Source of the DNA: an uncultured Verrucomicrobiota bacterium | GTDB lineage: Bacteria > Verrucomicrobiota > Verrucomicrobiia > Limisphaerales > UBA9464 | Reading direction: 5' to 3' | Length of the DNA stretch: 64,000 bases | NCBI GenBank assembly: GCA_903907995.1 | Contig: CAIVQH010000023.1 | Coordinates: 165,846 to 229,845, forward strand | Part shown: positions 43,103 to 52,055 of the stretch, piece by piece | How the letters are laid out: each line of letters opens with the position of its first letter | How positions within the stretch are numbered: the first letter of the stretch is position 1 | Position numbers and translations under genes: made by a program | The notes under the pieces: model-generated | Database searches by the model: none | What the model saw: the letters and a program-made list of their open reading frames with translations, nothing else | Told to the model about the DNA's origin: nothing

Positions 43103-45304
43103 ATGCCAATGAATCTCCGTCCCCTGCGTTTAACCCTCCTGTTCAGCTGCTGGCTGTTCGCGTCAACACGGTCGCCGGCCGCTGACGCGCCCTCCGTTCC
43201 GGGTGGCGCGGGCGATACTGAAACCGGGAGCGGAATCGTGGACGAACGACCCCCGACCGGATGGACGAACTATCATCGCATCCTGTGGCTCGGCGACACC
43301 GCCTTTCAGCACCCGGCGCAACTGCCCGGGTTCTTCCGGCTGGTCCGGGAGATGGGCATTGACTCGATCACCGCCGGTGCGGATAGCAATCCGGCGCTGG
43401 CCGGAACCAATCAGCTCCATTACTACGTCGAGAACATCGTAAATCGGGGCCTGTGCCTGAAGTTCAATTCCCACGTCAAGGATTGGGACAGGTTTGTCAC
43501 CGACTGGGCAAAAGGCGGCCGTCCCGATTCCGCCCTGGTCCGTGAGTATGGCCTCGATGATCCCCAATGGCTTCATGGCGCCCAACGTTCGGTCGAACAG
43601 GCATTGGAACAGCACCGGGGTGGGAAGCCCTTCGCCTACGACCTGCGGGACGAGCTCTCGGTGACGTATTCGGCCAACCCGTTCGATTACGATTTTGGCG
43701 CGGTGACGCTGGCCGGTTTTCGCCGGTGGCTTCAGACCCAATACTCGGATCTGGCCGCGCTCAACCGGGAATGGGAAACGCAGTTTGAGAATTGGGAAGC
43801 GGTAAGCCCCTTCACCACGGATCGCATCAAGAACCGCATGGCCAGTGGCGATGCCCTGCCGAAGGGCAAGCCGGACTGGCAGGCGGTGCAACAGGTGCGG
43901 TTCGCCAGGACCTCCTCCACCACCAATCTGACGGCGTGGAATTTCTCCCCGTGGGCGGATTTCCGAACTTACATGGACGGTTCGTTGTCCCGCGCGCTTG
44001 GTTCGCTTCGCGACACCGCCCACCGCATCGATCCGCAGGCGCAGATCGGCATTGAGGGGACTCAGATGGCCAGCGCCTTCGGCGGCTACGATCTCTGGTC
44101 CCTGTCGCAGGTGCTGGACTGGATCGAGCCCTACGATATTGGCAACTCCCGTGAAATTCTCGGTTCCTTCATGCCCCGCCAGCCGTTTGTGACGACCGTC
44201 TTTGAAAACGACACGGCCCATGCGTCACGCCGCCTCTGGCACCTGCTCCTCGAAGGCGATCGCGGCTGCATTGTCTGGTGGAGTGAGGATTGCGTGGAGT
44301 GGAAGGAAGGCGAGTTTGCCCTGACCAAGAAGGCCCGGGCCATTGCCCCGGTGCTGAAAGAAATGGCTTCGCCGCTCGCCGCGCTCTTCGAAAATGCGCA
44401 GCCGGAATACGATCCCATTTACATCCATTACTCCCAGCCCAGCATCCAGGCCGACTGGCTGATCGAATCCACCGTGGATGGCTCGACCTGGCTGCGCCGG
44501 TTTTCCAGTTATGAAGCCGAGCACAACCGACAAGCCCAGGTGCGGGACGCCTGGCTCAAGCTTTTTCAGGACGCGGGGTTCTCGCCGCGCTTTGTCTCGG
44601 CGCCCGACCTCGCCAGCGGTTGGTTAAACCGAAACCGGGCGGCGGCGATCATTTTTCCCGATTCATTGGCAATGTCGGATCGGGAAGCCGCCGAGGTGGA
44701 AGCGTTCCTCCAGGTTCCCGGTCATGTCGCCTTCGCCGACGGCACGCCCGGCCTGTTCGACGAACATTGCCGCCGCCGAAAGCAATCGCCCTTGGAAGCC
44801 AGATTCCCGCTTGCCCTGTCGCCCGAAAGGATCGCTTCCGCCGCGGCCGGCGGTCGGCTGACCACCCACCCGGGCGACCTCGCCCACTACGCCGCCGAGC
44901 GGTTAAAGGGCGGCGGTAACGATTTGCCGGGCTGGTTGCGCGAAGCCCTCCCCCACGTGCGGCCGGCGATTTCGGTGCCCGCCGAGAGCCACACCCGCAT
45001 CCATCGCTATCGCCATGGCCGGGCTCAGTTGGTGGCGTTCGAGCGCAATATTGACTACCACATGAGTGAGGAACTCAAACAGGGCGGCGGCAACGAGGCG
45101 CTGGAAGTGCCGGCGGATCTCACCGCGACCCTGCTTCGGCCCAAACACGTTTATGATTTGCGGACCCGGAAGTATCTGGGGTCAATCTCGGCAATCCGCT
45201 TCCAGCTCGATCCCTGGCGTCCGTCGCTCTTCCTCCTGGCGGACAGCCCGGCGGAAGGTGCGGCGGTGTTGGAAGAATTGGGGCCGGCGGACCAGGGCAA
45301 ATGA
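43103..45304 (+). CDS. Secreted GH42-like (beta-galactosidase-type) protein
   Basis: A 733-residue exported protein. After the signal peptide (LTLLFSCWLFASTRSPAA) a TIM-barrel-like region includes YDLRDELSVT (candidate acid/base Glu) and FRRWLQTQYSDLAALNREWET, the classic helix of GH42 beta-galactosidases. QIGIEGTQMASAFGGYDLW (candidate nucleophile area) and WWSEDCVEWKEGEFAL follow. The C-terminal part (IIFPDSLAMSDREAAEVEAFL, VAFADGTPGLFDEH) looks like the glutamine-amidotransferase-like GH42 middle domain. Exact enzyme class uncertain. Confidence 0.7.
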   Translation: MPMNLRPLRLTLLFSCWLFASTRSPAADAPSVPGGAGDTETGSGIVDERPPTGWTNYHRILWLGDTAFQHPAQLPGFFRLVREMGIDSITAGADSNPALAGTNQLHYYVENIVNRGLCLKFNSHVKDWDRFVTDWAKGGRPDSALVREYGLDDPQWLHGAQRSVEQALEQHRGGKPFAYDLRDELSVTYSANPFDYDFGAVTLAGFRRWLQTQYSDLAALNREWETQFENWEAVSPFTTDRIKNRMASGDALPKGKPDWQAVQQVRFARTSSTTNLTAWNFSPWADFRTYMDGSLSRALGSLRDTAHRIDPQAQIGIEGTQMASAFGGYDLWSLSQVLDWIEPYDIGNSREILGSFMPRQPFVTTVFENDTAHASRRLWHLLLEGDRGCIVWWSEDCVEWKEGEFALTKKARAIAPVLKEMASPLAALFENAQPEYDPIYIHYSQPSIQADWLIESTVDGSTWLRRFSSYEAEHNRQAQVRDAWLKLFQDAGFSPRFVSAPDLASGWLNRNRAAAIIFPDSLAMSDREAAEVEAFLQVPGHVAFADGTPGLFDEHCRRRKQSPLEARFPLALSPERIASAAAGGRLTTHPGDLAHYAAERLKGGGNDLPGWLREALPHVRPAISVPAESHTRIHRYRHGRAQLVAFERNIDYHMSEELKQGGGNEALEVPADLTATLLRPKHVYDLRTRKYLGSISAIRFQLDPWRPSLFLLADSPAEGAAVLEELGPADQGK

Positions 45305-45363
45305 TGGGCGGACGCAGGTTCGTCCCTTGAATCGTCCACCGACAATCCAGCGCACACAAAGCC

Positions 45364-46440
45364 ATGAAGAACCTCCTCGCCCCGTGTCTCGCGTTCCTCT
45401 TCGCGGCCGGCCCCGTCGCCGCCGCGAGTCTTGTTCAATTTGCGGGAACCGGAGTTGCCGGCTACGACGGCGATGCCGGTCCCGCCCTGAAGGCCGCGCT
45501 CAAGAGCCCCTTCGGCCTCGTCCGGGGCCCCGACCAGGCCCTCTGGTTTGCAGACTACGATGCCCACGTGGTGCGACGGATCGCACCCGATGGCACGATC
45601 GAGACGGTGGTGGGCAACGGCGCCCCGGGATACTCGGGCGATGGCGGTCCCGCGAAAGCCGCCAGTCTGCGCAACCCGCACGAACTTCGCTTTGATCCGG
45701 AGGGCCGGCTCGCGATCGCCGATACGGGCAATCATGTGATCCGCCGGTACGACCCGCGGAAGAAGACGATCGTCACGGTCGCCGGCACCGGCATCGCCGG
45801 CTATGCCGGTGATGGCGGGGCCGCGACTGAGGCGAAGTTTCGCGAACCGATCAGCCTGCAATTCGCGCCCTCGGGCGATCTTTTCGTCGCGGATATCGGC
45901 AACAACGTGTTGCGCCGGATCGATGCCAAAACGGGTCTGATCACCACGTGGGCCGGCACCGGACAACCAGGGCCGACGCCCGATGGCGCAGCCCTCCACG
46001 GCACCCCGCTGCGTGATCCACGCTCCCTCGATTTCGACTCGCAAGGCCGGCTGTGGCTCGTGACTCGGGAAGGCAATCAGATCCTGCGCTTCGATCCGGA
46101 AGCGGGCATCATCCGACTCCTCGCGGGGACGGGGAAACCGGGCTTCAATCAGAACCCCACACCCGCCCTTGAGGCCGTCTTTTCCGGGCCAAAAGGGATC
46201 TCCATCGCCACCGACGGCTCCGTCTATCTCGCCGACACCGAAAACAATGAGATTCTCCGGTACACCCCCGGAAACGGGATGATCAGCCGGGTCGCCGGGA
46301 CCGGAGAAAAAGGCTCTGCCTTGGCCACCAATCCCCTCAAGACCCAACTCAATCGTCCCCATGGCGTGTTTGCCGATGCCGACGGTTCGCTCTTCATCTC
46401 GGACAGCGAGAATCACCGCATTCTGCATCTGCGACCGTGA
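45364..46440 (+). CDS. Secreted NHL-repeat beta-propeller protein
   Basis: A 358-residue protein with signal peptide (LAFLFAAGPVAAAS). At least five NHL-like units are seen: AGTGVAGYDGDAGPALKAAL, GAPGYSGDGGPAKAASLRNP, AGTGIAGYAGDGGAATEAKF, then RDPRSLDF-type and RPHGVFADADGSLFISDSENHRI blades. Most likely a six-bladed propeller in the periplasm or on the surface for binding. No catalytic residues. It lies 59 bases after the GH42-like gene, possibly with shared transcription. Confidence 0.85.
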   Translation: MKNLLAPCLAFLFAAGPVAAASLVQFAGTGVAGYDGDAGPALKAALKSPFGLVRGPDQALWFADYDAHVVRRIAPDGTIETVVGNGAPGYSGDGGPAKAASLRNPHELRFDPEGRLAIADTGNHVIRRYDPRKKTIVTVAGTGIAGYAGDGGAATEAKFREPISLQFAPSGDLFVADIGNNVLRRIDAKTGLITTWAGTGQPGPTPDGAALHGTPLRDPRSLDFDSQGRLWLVTREGNQILRFDPEAGIIRLLAGTGKPGFNQNPTPALEAVFSGPKGISIATDGSVYLADTENNEILRYTPGNGMISRVAGTGEKGSALATNPLKTQLNRPHGVFADADGSLFISDSENHRILHLRP

Positions 46441-46532
46441 CGAACTTCGCGCCCGTCCATCTGAATGCCGGGACATTTCTGCGACCGCTTTAGACAATTT
46501 TCCCGGCCGCGCGCGTCCTGTCCTCAGCCACC

Positions 46533-47054
46533 ATGCCGCCCCGCGAACTGGAACGCCTTTACGACGAACATGCCGATGCGCTGTTCGCGTTCCTGCTGAA
46601 CCTCACGCGGGATGAGGCCGATACCCGTGACGCCCTCCAGGAAATCTTCTCGAAGCTGGCCACGCGGCCCGAGCTGATCCGAGGCGCGCGGGACGAGCGC
46701 GGTTTTCTGATCCGGCTCGCCCACAACCTCGCCCACAACCTCGCCATCGACCTCATGCGCCGGCGCTCCGCCCGTAACCGGGCCCATGACGGGCTGGCCG
46801 GCGAGCCGCCTCAGCTTTTCGCCACGGCGGCCGATCCCGATGAGGCCGGCTTTCGCCACCAATTGGCCGAAGCGCTGGGCGAGCTGCCGCCCGACCAGCG
46901 CGCCGTCGTTCACCTCAAGCTGTGGGAAGGCCTTACCTTCGAGGCGATTGCCGAGGCGCTGGAGATTCCGCTGAACACCGCCGCCAGCCGCTACCGCTAC
47001 GGCTTAGACAAACTCCGCACCCGGCTGCGTCCCCTTTACGACGAGATTCGCTGA
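46533..47054 (+). CDS. ECF-type RNA polymerase sigma factor with a tandem duplication
   Basis: A 173-residue sigma-70 family ECF factor. Region 2 has LYDEHADALFAFLLNLTRDEADTRDALQEIF; region 4 has LGELPPDQRAVVHLKLWEGLTFEAIAEALEIPLNTAASRYRYGLDKLR, the DNA-binding helix-turn-helix. The segment LAHNLAHNLAIDLMRRR contains a perfect 12-base tandem duplication (CTCGCCCACAAC at 46716 and 46728) that adds four residues to the usual RxAHNLAIDLxRR helix of region 2. The two genes after it (anti-sigma-like and a large membrane protein) are on the same strand. Confidence 0.88.
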   Translation: MPPRELERLYDEHADALFAFLLNLTRDEADTRDALQEIFSKLATRPELIRGARDERGFLIRLAHNLAHNLAIDLMRRRSARNRAHDGLAGEPPQLFATAADPDEAGFRHQLAEALGELPPDQRAVVHLKLWEGLTFEAIAEALEIPLNTAASRYRYGLDKLRTRLRPLYDEIR

Positions 47055-47066
47055 ATCGAAACTGCC

Positions 47067-47531
47067 ATGAAACCGAACAATCCCCCGCCTGCCGACGACT
47101 TCGAGCAGCATCTCGCCCGGGTGCCACGTCGAGCCACTCCGGCGGAATGGCGAGCGGATATTCTCAGGGAAGCCAAATCCGCAACGCCGTCTGCACTCAG
47201 CGTTCCGCGCTCCCCGCTCCCCGATCCCCGCTCCTCACTGCCTGGCCAGTTCCTCGCCTGGTGGGGCGGGCTCTCGCCGGCCCGGCGGACACTCGCCGCC
47301 GTTTGGATCGTTTGCCTCACCGTCAATCATTTCACCGGGGCTACGCCTTCGGATTCAGCGGCGGGCAGTTTCGCCTACACCCGGCTCGCCCCCGAACAGA
47401 TCGCCGCTGTCCGGGCCCAACGCCGGGAAATGCTCCAGCTCGCCGGCCTCACCGAGCCCGAGCCAGCCGAACCCCCACCTACCCGCCCGCCCCGCCCCCG
47501 CAGCAGTCTTTCCCTCCCCGCCTACGGCTGA
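47067..47531 (+). CDS. Anti-sigma factor-like single-span membrane protein
   Basis: A 154-residue protein 12 bases after the ECF gene. The cytoplasmic N-terminus (DDFEQHLARVPRRATPAEWRADIL) is followed by a low-complexity SVPRSPLPDPRSSLPG segment, a membrane helix (TLAAVWIVCLTVNHFTG) and a Pro/Arg-rich tail. No zinc-binding HxxxCxxC is present. The position right after a sigma gene and the topology suggest an anti-sigma. The low-complexity part is coded by CGCTCCCCGCTCCCC-type repeats resembling intergenic repeats. Confidence 0.65.
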   Translation: MKPNNPPPADDFEQHLARVPRRATPAEWRADILREAKSATPSALSVPRSPLPDPRSSLPGQFLAWWGGLSPARRTLAAVWIVCLTVNHFTGATPSDSAAGSFAYTRLAPEQIAAVRAQRREMLQLAGLTEPEPAEPPPTRPPRPRSSLSLPAYG

Positions 47532-47575
47532 ATCCCCCCGCTCCCTTTCTCCCCTGCTCCCTCCCCTTCTCGCTT

Positions 47576-49528
47576 ATGAGTCTCTCCGAATTTCTGCTTC
47601 GCTGGAACGAACGACCGGTCCTGTCGGGATTCGTCCGCCGTTCGATTCCGGCGCGGACCGCCCGCTATTCCTGGGGACGGGTCCTCGTCGTTACCGCCAT
47701 TGTCGCCGGGCTGTTTGCGGTTCTGCTCGGCACCCCATTTGTGATCCTGGGCGAACCCCTAATGGCATCCTGGATTGCCCTGACCGCCGCAGAATTTGGT
47801 GCCTGCGTGGGCCTGAGCGTCAGCCTCCTGTCCCGCCTGTGCTGGAACCAGCGCGCCGCCCGGCTGGCCGCCGCGCCCGATAGCCCAGAGGTGACGGCGC
47901 CCTGGCCGCAACGCGGTTTTTTCCTCCGGTTCTGCTTCAGCCTATTCTACACGGTCATCGTCGGTCTGGTAACACCACTGCTGCTTTTCCACGCCATCGA
48001 GAACATGCGTGGCGCCTGGGCCTGGCGACAGTTGCGGGCCGAGCTGAAGGCCAAGGGCGAATGCTATGAGTTGTCCTGCGTCATCCCTCCGCCGGCCCGG
48101 GACGAGGATAATTTCTTCAGCACCCCGTTCTGGCAGCAGTTCGTTTACCGCCAGGAAATCCTCCCGAACGGCAACCCGACCAACATCTGGCTCCATGGCC
48201 CCGGGTTTGCCTATGCGACCAACTTCACGCTGCCCGAGGCACCCGAAACGACCAAACGGGTCGCCGGGTTCAGCAAGGAGCCCACGGATGGCCGGGTCGA
48301 TCTCGCGGCCTGGGCCGCCCACCTTCGGTTCGTGACCACCAATACCGGGAAGGGCAAAGCGCCGAATTGGACCCAGCCCACTTTCCCGCTGCCGGCCACC
48401 CCCGGTAGGCCGGCCGACGATGTGCTGTTCTCCCTGTCCAAGTTTGACGCGACCCTGGCCGAATTCGCCGCCGCCGCCTCCCGCCCGCGGAACCGGTATC
48501 CCATCCACTATGAAGAGGGCTTCCTCGCGGCCTTGCCCAATCTGGCCGCGATGAAAGCCGGCGCCCGCATCTGCCAGCTTCGGGCCGTTGCCCGGCTGGC
48601 TGCGGGTGACTCCGATGGTGCCGCCGCGGACACACTGCTGGGTTACCGCCTCGGAGAATCGATGAACGAGGAGCCGGTGCTCATCTCACAGCTGGTGCGC
48701 TTTGCGATGGATGCCATCGCCCATCACGCACTGTGGGAAGGGCTGGCGGCCCACCGCTGGAATGACGCCCAACTGGTGGCCTTCCAGCAACGGCTCAGCC
48801 AGCTGGATTACGGCGCGGCCATCCTTCACGCCTTCGAAGGGGAGCGGGCGCTGGGCAATGATGCCATGGAGTCGATGGTCAACCATCGCCTACGGGCGCT
48901 GACCCAGTTGGACCGCGTTGGCAACTACCCGGACAACGGGAGCATCACCTTTGAAGCCCTCATGCCAGTCCTCATGCCTTCGGGTTGGTTCCGCCAAAAC
49001 CAGATCGGGCTGTTACGCGGCTACCAGATGACTCTGGATCACGCCCGCATGGTCATGAATCCGGCCAACCGGAAGGAGCGGCTCGCCACCCAAAACCGCC
49101 AGAATGACCCTGCGGATGACTACCTTCAGCAGATTGCCGTGAACCGGTCCCCGTTCAACCTCATCGTGAGGATGCTTCTGCCGGCGATTGGCAAAGCCAC
49201 GGACAAGGCGGACCGGGCGCAGACCATTGCCCAGATGGCGATCATCGCCTGCGCCCTGGAACGCCACCGCCTCGCTCACGGCACTTTCCCCGCCACCCTG
49301 GGCGAACTTGCACCCGCCTATCTCACGAAGGTGCCGACCGACTGGATGAGCGGCGAGCCGTTCCATTACCAGCGCACGGAGGATGGCTGGTTCCGGCTCT
49401 GGAGCGTCGGCCCCGATGGCAAGGACGACGGCGGCATCTATCGTGAAGACACCAAGGCACGCCGGATGCAGGATCTCGACTGGCCGTGGCCGTCACCGGT
49501 GCCCTCGCGTGAGCCACGGCTTTTTTGA
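47576..49528 (+). CDS. Large membrane protein with pseudopilin-like C-terminal motif, unknown function
   Basis: A 650-residue protein. Three to four hydrophobic helices occupy the first ~140 residues (VLVVTAIVAGLFAVLLGTPFVIL, MASWIALTAAEFGACVGLSVSLL, FCFSLFYTVIVGLVTPLLLF). A large helical soluble region follows. The end (MAIIACALERHRLAHGTFPATLGEL, YLTKVPTDWMSGEPFHYQRT, RLWSVGPDGKDDGG) resembles the C-terminal part of type II pseudopilin-like proteins. It belongs to the sigma operon (45 bases after the anti-sigma-like gene), so its output is probably sensed or controlled by that pair. Not recognised as a known family. Confidence 0.65.
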   Translation: MSLSEFLLRWNERPVLSGFVRRSIPARTARYSWGRVLVVTAIVAGLFAVLLGTPFVILGEPLMASWIALTAAEFGACVGLSVSLLSRLCWNQRAARLAAAPDSPEVTAPWPQRGFFLRFCFSLFYTVIVGLVTPLLLFHAIENMRGAWAWRQLRAELKAKGECYELSCVIPPPARDEDNFFSTPFWQQFVYRQEILPNGNPTNIWLHGPGFAYATNFTLPEAPETTKRVAGFSKEPTDGRVDLAAWAAHLRFVTTNTGKGKAPNWTQPTFPLPATPGRPADDVLFSLSKFDATLAEFAAAASRPRNRYPIHYEEGFLAALPNLAAMKAGARICQLRAVARLAAGDSDGAAADTLLGYRLGESMNEEPVLISQLVRFAMDAIAHHALWEGLAAHRWNDAQLVAFQQRLSQLDYGAAILHAFEGERALGNDAMESMVNHRLRALTQLDRVGNYPDNGSITFEALMPVLMPSGWFRQNQIGLLRGYQMTLDHARMVMNPANRKERLATQNRQNDPADDYLQQIAVNRSPFNLIVRMLLPAIGKATDKADRAQTIAQMAIIACALERHRLAHGTFPATLGELAPAYLTKVPTDWMSGEPFHYQRTEDGWFRLWSVGPDGKDDGGIYREDTKARRMQDLDWPWPSPVPSREPRLF

Positions 49529-49545
49529 ACGAAGCCAGGAGGTTC

Positions 49546-50262
49546 TCACCCCTCCATGTCGCGCGTGTAATAGAGCATCCGGCCGCAGTTGGGACACGTG
49601 ATGATTTCCGACTGGGCCTTGGCCCCGAGGAACTGCTGCTGCGGCAGCTTCATGTGGCAGCCGCCGCAGGTCACATTGGCCACGCCCACGACGACATTCT
49701 CCCCCTTCATCTTGAGGATGCGGTCGTAGCGGGTGCGCACCTGCTCGTCGATCTTGCCGGCCTGCGCCTCGCGCTCCGCGACGACGGAGGCGAGCTCCTT
49801 CTGCAAATTGGCCTCGCGCGCGGCGAGATCGGCCAGCTGCCGGTCGCTCTCCGCCTTCTGGGTGGCCGCGACCTGGGCGGCGGCGGCCTGCTCCTTGGCC
49901 GCGACGTCGGCCTGCTCCATCAGCACCAGCTCCTGGTCCTCCAGCAGGGAGATCTCGTGCCGGGTGGTCTCGATCTGGTGGGTGTAGCGCTTGTACTCGT
50001 CGTTGCTCTTGGTGGCGCCCTGCTGCGTCTCGATCTTGCGGATGAAGTCCTCCTTGGAATGGACCTCCAGCTCCAGCTTCTTGCGGTCGCTCTCGATCTG
50101 GCGGCCGCGCAGCTTCACGGTCTCGAAGGCGGCCGACGTGCTGGCCGCCTTGTCCTGCAAACGCTTCCGCTGCAACGGCACATCGGCCAGTTCTGCCCGC
50201 AGCCGGATCAGCCGGCGGTCACGATCCTGCAGGACAAGGAGCTGTTCAATGATCGGAAGCAT
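49546..50262 (-). CDS. Coiled-coil protein with C4 zinc ribbon (CT398/CdsZ-like)
   Basis: A 238-residue protein. A long coiled coil (about residues 10-175, rich in Gln/Glu/Lys heptads) is followed by the zinc ribbon VTCGGCHMKLPQQQFL ... ITCPNCGRMLYY (four Cys). This is the architecture of CT398 (CdsZ) in Chlamydia and of widespread zinc-ribbon proteins thought to be hub or nucleic-acid-binding proteins. It is divergent from the HtrA gene; their start codons are about 135 bases apart. Confidence 0.85.
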   Translation of the reverse strand: MLPIIEQLLVLQDRDRRLIRLRAELADVPLQRKRLQDKAASTSAAFETVKLRGRQIESDRKKLELEVHSKEDFIRKIETQQGATKSNDEYKRYTHQIETTRHEISLLEDQELVLMEQADVAAKEQAAAAQVAATQKAESDRQLADLAAREANLQKELASVVAEREAQAGKIDEQVRTRYDRILKMKGENVVVGVANVTCGGCHMKLPQQQFLGAKAQSEIITCPNCGRMLYYTRDMEG

Positions 50263-50396
50263 TGCCCCGAAGCTATCGGTCGCAGTGCGGAACGGTCAAC
50301 GCGCAACCCGGCCCGGCGCGGAAATGTTTGAACGTTTTGCCGTCGGCGGTGTTCTTACTTCCATGTGGCCGCACAAATGGCGGCCTAAGTCAAACT

Positions 50397-51833
50397 ATGA
50401 ATATGATACGCACTTCTATGGCTGTGCTGACTCTGGCCAGCCTCACCGCGGCGCTGCCGCCGGTGGCTCTCGCCAAGGACAGCGAGGCCTTGCAGATTGC
50501 CAAGCAGCTGAACGAGGCCTTTATCGAGGTGGCCGACAACATTTCCCCGTCGGTCGTCGTCATCACCGTCACCGAAAAGAAGGACACGGAAAGCGTGAAG
50601 CAGATGCACCGCTTCTTCCAGATGCTCCCGCCCGAGATGCAGGAGGGGGACGTCCCCCAGCGCACCGGGCAGGGCTCCGGCGTCATCGTCCGTGACGATG
50701 GCTACATCGTGACCAACAACCACGTGGTGAATGACGCGGAAAAGATCCGCGTGCGCCTCCGCGACGGCCGCGAATTTGACGCGGAAGTCCGGGGCACGTA
50801 TCCGGATGCGGACATCGCGGTCGTGAAGCTCAAGGGCAGCGTGAAGAACCTGCACGCGGCCAAATTCGCCGATTCGGACAAGGTGCGGGTGGGCGAGTTC
50901 GCGATCGCCATCGGGGCTCCGTTTGAACTCGATTACAGCGTCACCTACGGCCACGTCAGCGCCAAGGGCCGGGGCAATCTCGGCGGTGGCCCGAGCGACC
51001 AGGATTTCATCCAAACGGACGCCAGCATCAATCCGGGCAACAGCGGCGGCCCGCTCGTGAACCTCAACGGCGAGATCATCGGCATCAACTCGATGATCCG
51101 CGGCGTCGGCACCGGCATCGGCTTTGCCATCCCGGCGAACAACGCCCACGAGATCAGTGACCGGCTCATCGCCGATGGCAAGTTCACCCGCTCCTGGCTG
51201 GGCATCATCATGGGCACGCCCCAGGAGTACCAGCAGCTGCATGACAACGATGAGGATCAGCAGCCCGGCGTCTTGGTGCGCAGCATCGCCCCCGATGGTC
51301 CGGCCAGCAAGTCGCAGCTCGAGCCCGGCGACATCATCAAGGCGGTGGACGGCAAACCGGTGACGGCCAGCTCCCAGCTCCGCGCCGAGATTGCCCGGAA
51401 ACTCCCCGGCAAGGAGGTGGTCCTCGAAGTGCAGCGCGAGCAGAAATCGCTCCGGGTGACCGTCAAGCCGGAAGCCATGCCCGACGAGAAAATGCTCAAT
51501 GCGAATTTCCGGCGCGGCACTCAGCCCGAGTGGAGCGCACCGGGCAGCGGCTTTGGCGCCACGGTCAAGGCGCTGACCGATGACCTCGCCAAGGAATACG
51601 ATCTGAAGGGCGTCTCCAAGGGCGTCGTGGTGACGGATGTCGAGGAGAACAGCGAGGCCGCGAAGGCCGACCTGCAGCCCGGTGATGTGGTCACCGAAAT
51701 CAACGGGGAACCGGTGACTTCACCCAAGGAATTCCGTTCGGCCCTCAAGTCGAACAAGGGCAAGGGAGCCCGGATCAAGCTGTTGAGGAACGGTGCGAAG
51801 ACGTTCCGCTTTTACAAAGGTCACTCCGACTGA
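50397..51833 (+). CDS. degP: Periplasmic serine protease of the Do/HtrA family
   Basis: A 478-residue HtrA protease. The signal peptide ends LTAALPPVALA. The triad is His109 (VTNNHVV), Asp139 (DADIAVVK) and Ser216 (NPGNSGGPL). Two PDZ domains follow: one from about 270 (LGIIMGTPQ...VLVRSIAPDGPASKSQLEPGDII) and one at the C-terminus (GVVVTDVEENSEAAKADLQPGDVV). It degrades and refolds misfolded envelope proteins. ATG 50397 or 50403 starts the signal peptide. A terminator lies 30 bases after the stop. Confidence 0.95.
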   Translation: MNMIRTSMAVLTLASLTAALPPVALAKDSEALQIAKQLNEAFIEVADNISPSVVVITVTEKKDTESVKQMHRFFQMLPPEMQEGDVPQRTGQGSGVIVRDDGYIVTNNHVVNDAEKIRVRLRDGREFDAEVRGTYPDADIAVVKLKGSVKNLHAAKFADSDKVRVGEFAIAIGAPFELDYSVTYGHVSAKGRGNLGGGPSDQDFIQTDASINPGNSGGPLVNLNGEIIGINSMIRGVGTGIGFAIPANNAHEISDRLIADGKFTRSWLGIIMGTPQEYQQLHDNDEDQQPGVLVRSIAPDGPASKSQLEPGDIIKAVDGKPVTASSQLRAEIARKLPGKEVVLEVQREQKSLRVTVKPEAMPDEKMLNANFRRGTQPEWSAPGSGFGATVKALTDDLAKEYDLKGVSKGVVVTDVEENSEAAKADLQPGDVVTEINGEPVTSPKEFRSALKSNKGKGARIKLLRNGAKTFRFYKGHSD

Positions 51834-51860
51834 GGTTAGGTCGGAGAGGGTTGGAAACAC

Positions 51861-51904
51861 GCGACGCGCCGGGGGTTTATGGGTTTCCCTCGGCGCGTTT
51901 TTCA
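51861..51904 (+). terminator. Rho-independent terminator after HtrA gene
   Basis: Stem ACGCGCCG (51864-51871) pairs with CGGCGCGT (51891-51898) with further GGG/CCC pairs inside, then TTTTT. A second GC-rich hairpin (GGGCGCGG/CCGCGCCC type) follows near 51918-51940. Confidence 0.85.
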
Positions 51905-52055
51905 TTTCCCGCATGGGAGGGCGCGGTTCCACCCGCGCCCCATATTCCTTCTCCAAGCATGAGCAGAGATTCGCGAGGTAAAGCAAATCGAAGGACTTGA
52001 ACGAACGGCTCCGCGTGAAAAGGCCGAAACAATCAGCGCGCCGGTTACCGCCCGC

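Noticed and set aside
46442..46465. GAACTT ... TCTGA resembles an ECF (RpoE-like) promoter upstream of the sigma gene
   Set aside because: The spacer is about 12 bases, not the 16-17 expected, and the -35 hexamer overlaps the end of the NHL region.
46922..47575. N-terminal extension of the 650-residue membrane protein
   Set aside because: The extension lies in another frame over the sigma and anti-sigma-like genes and reads as Arg/Pro-rich shadow sequence; the ATG at 47576 begins the real protein.
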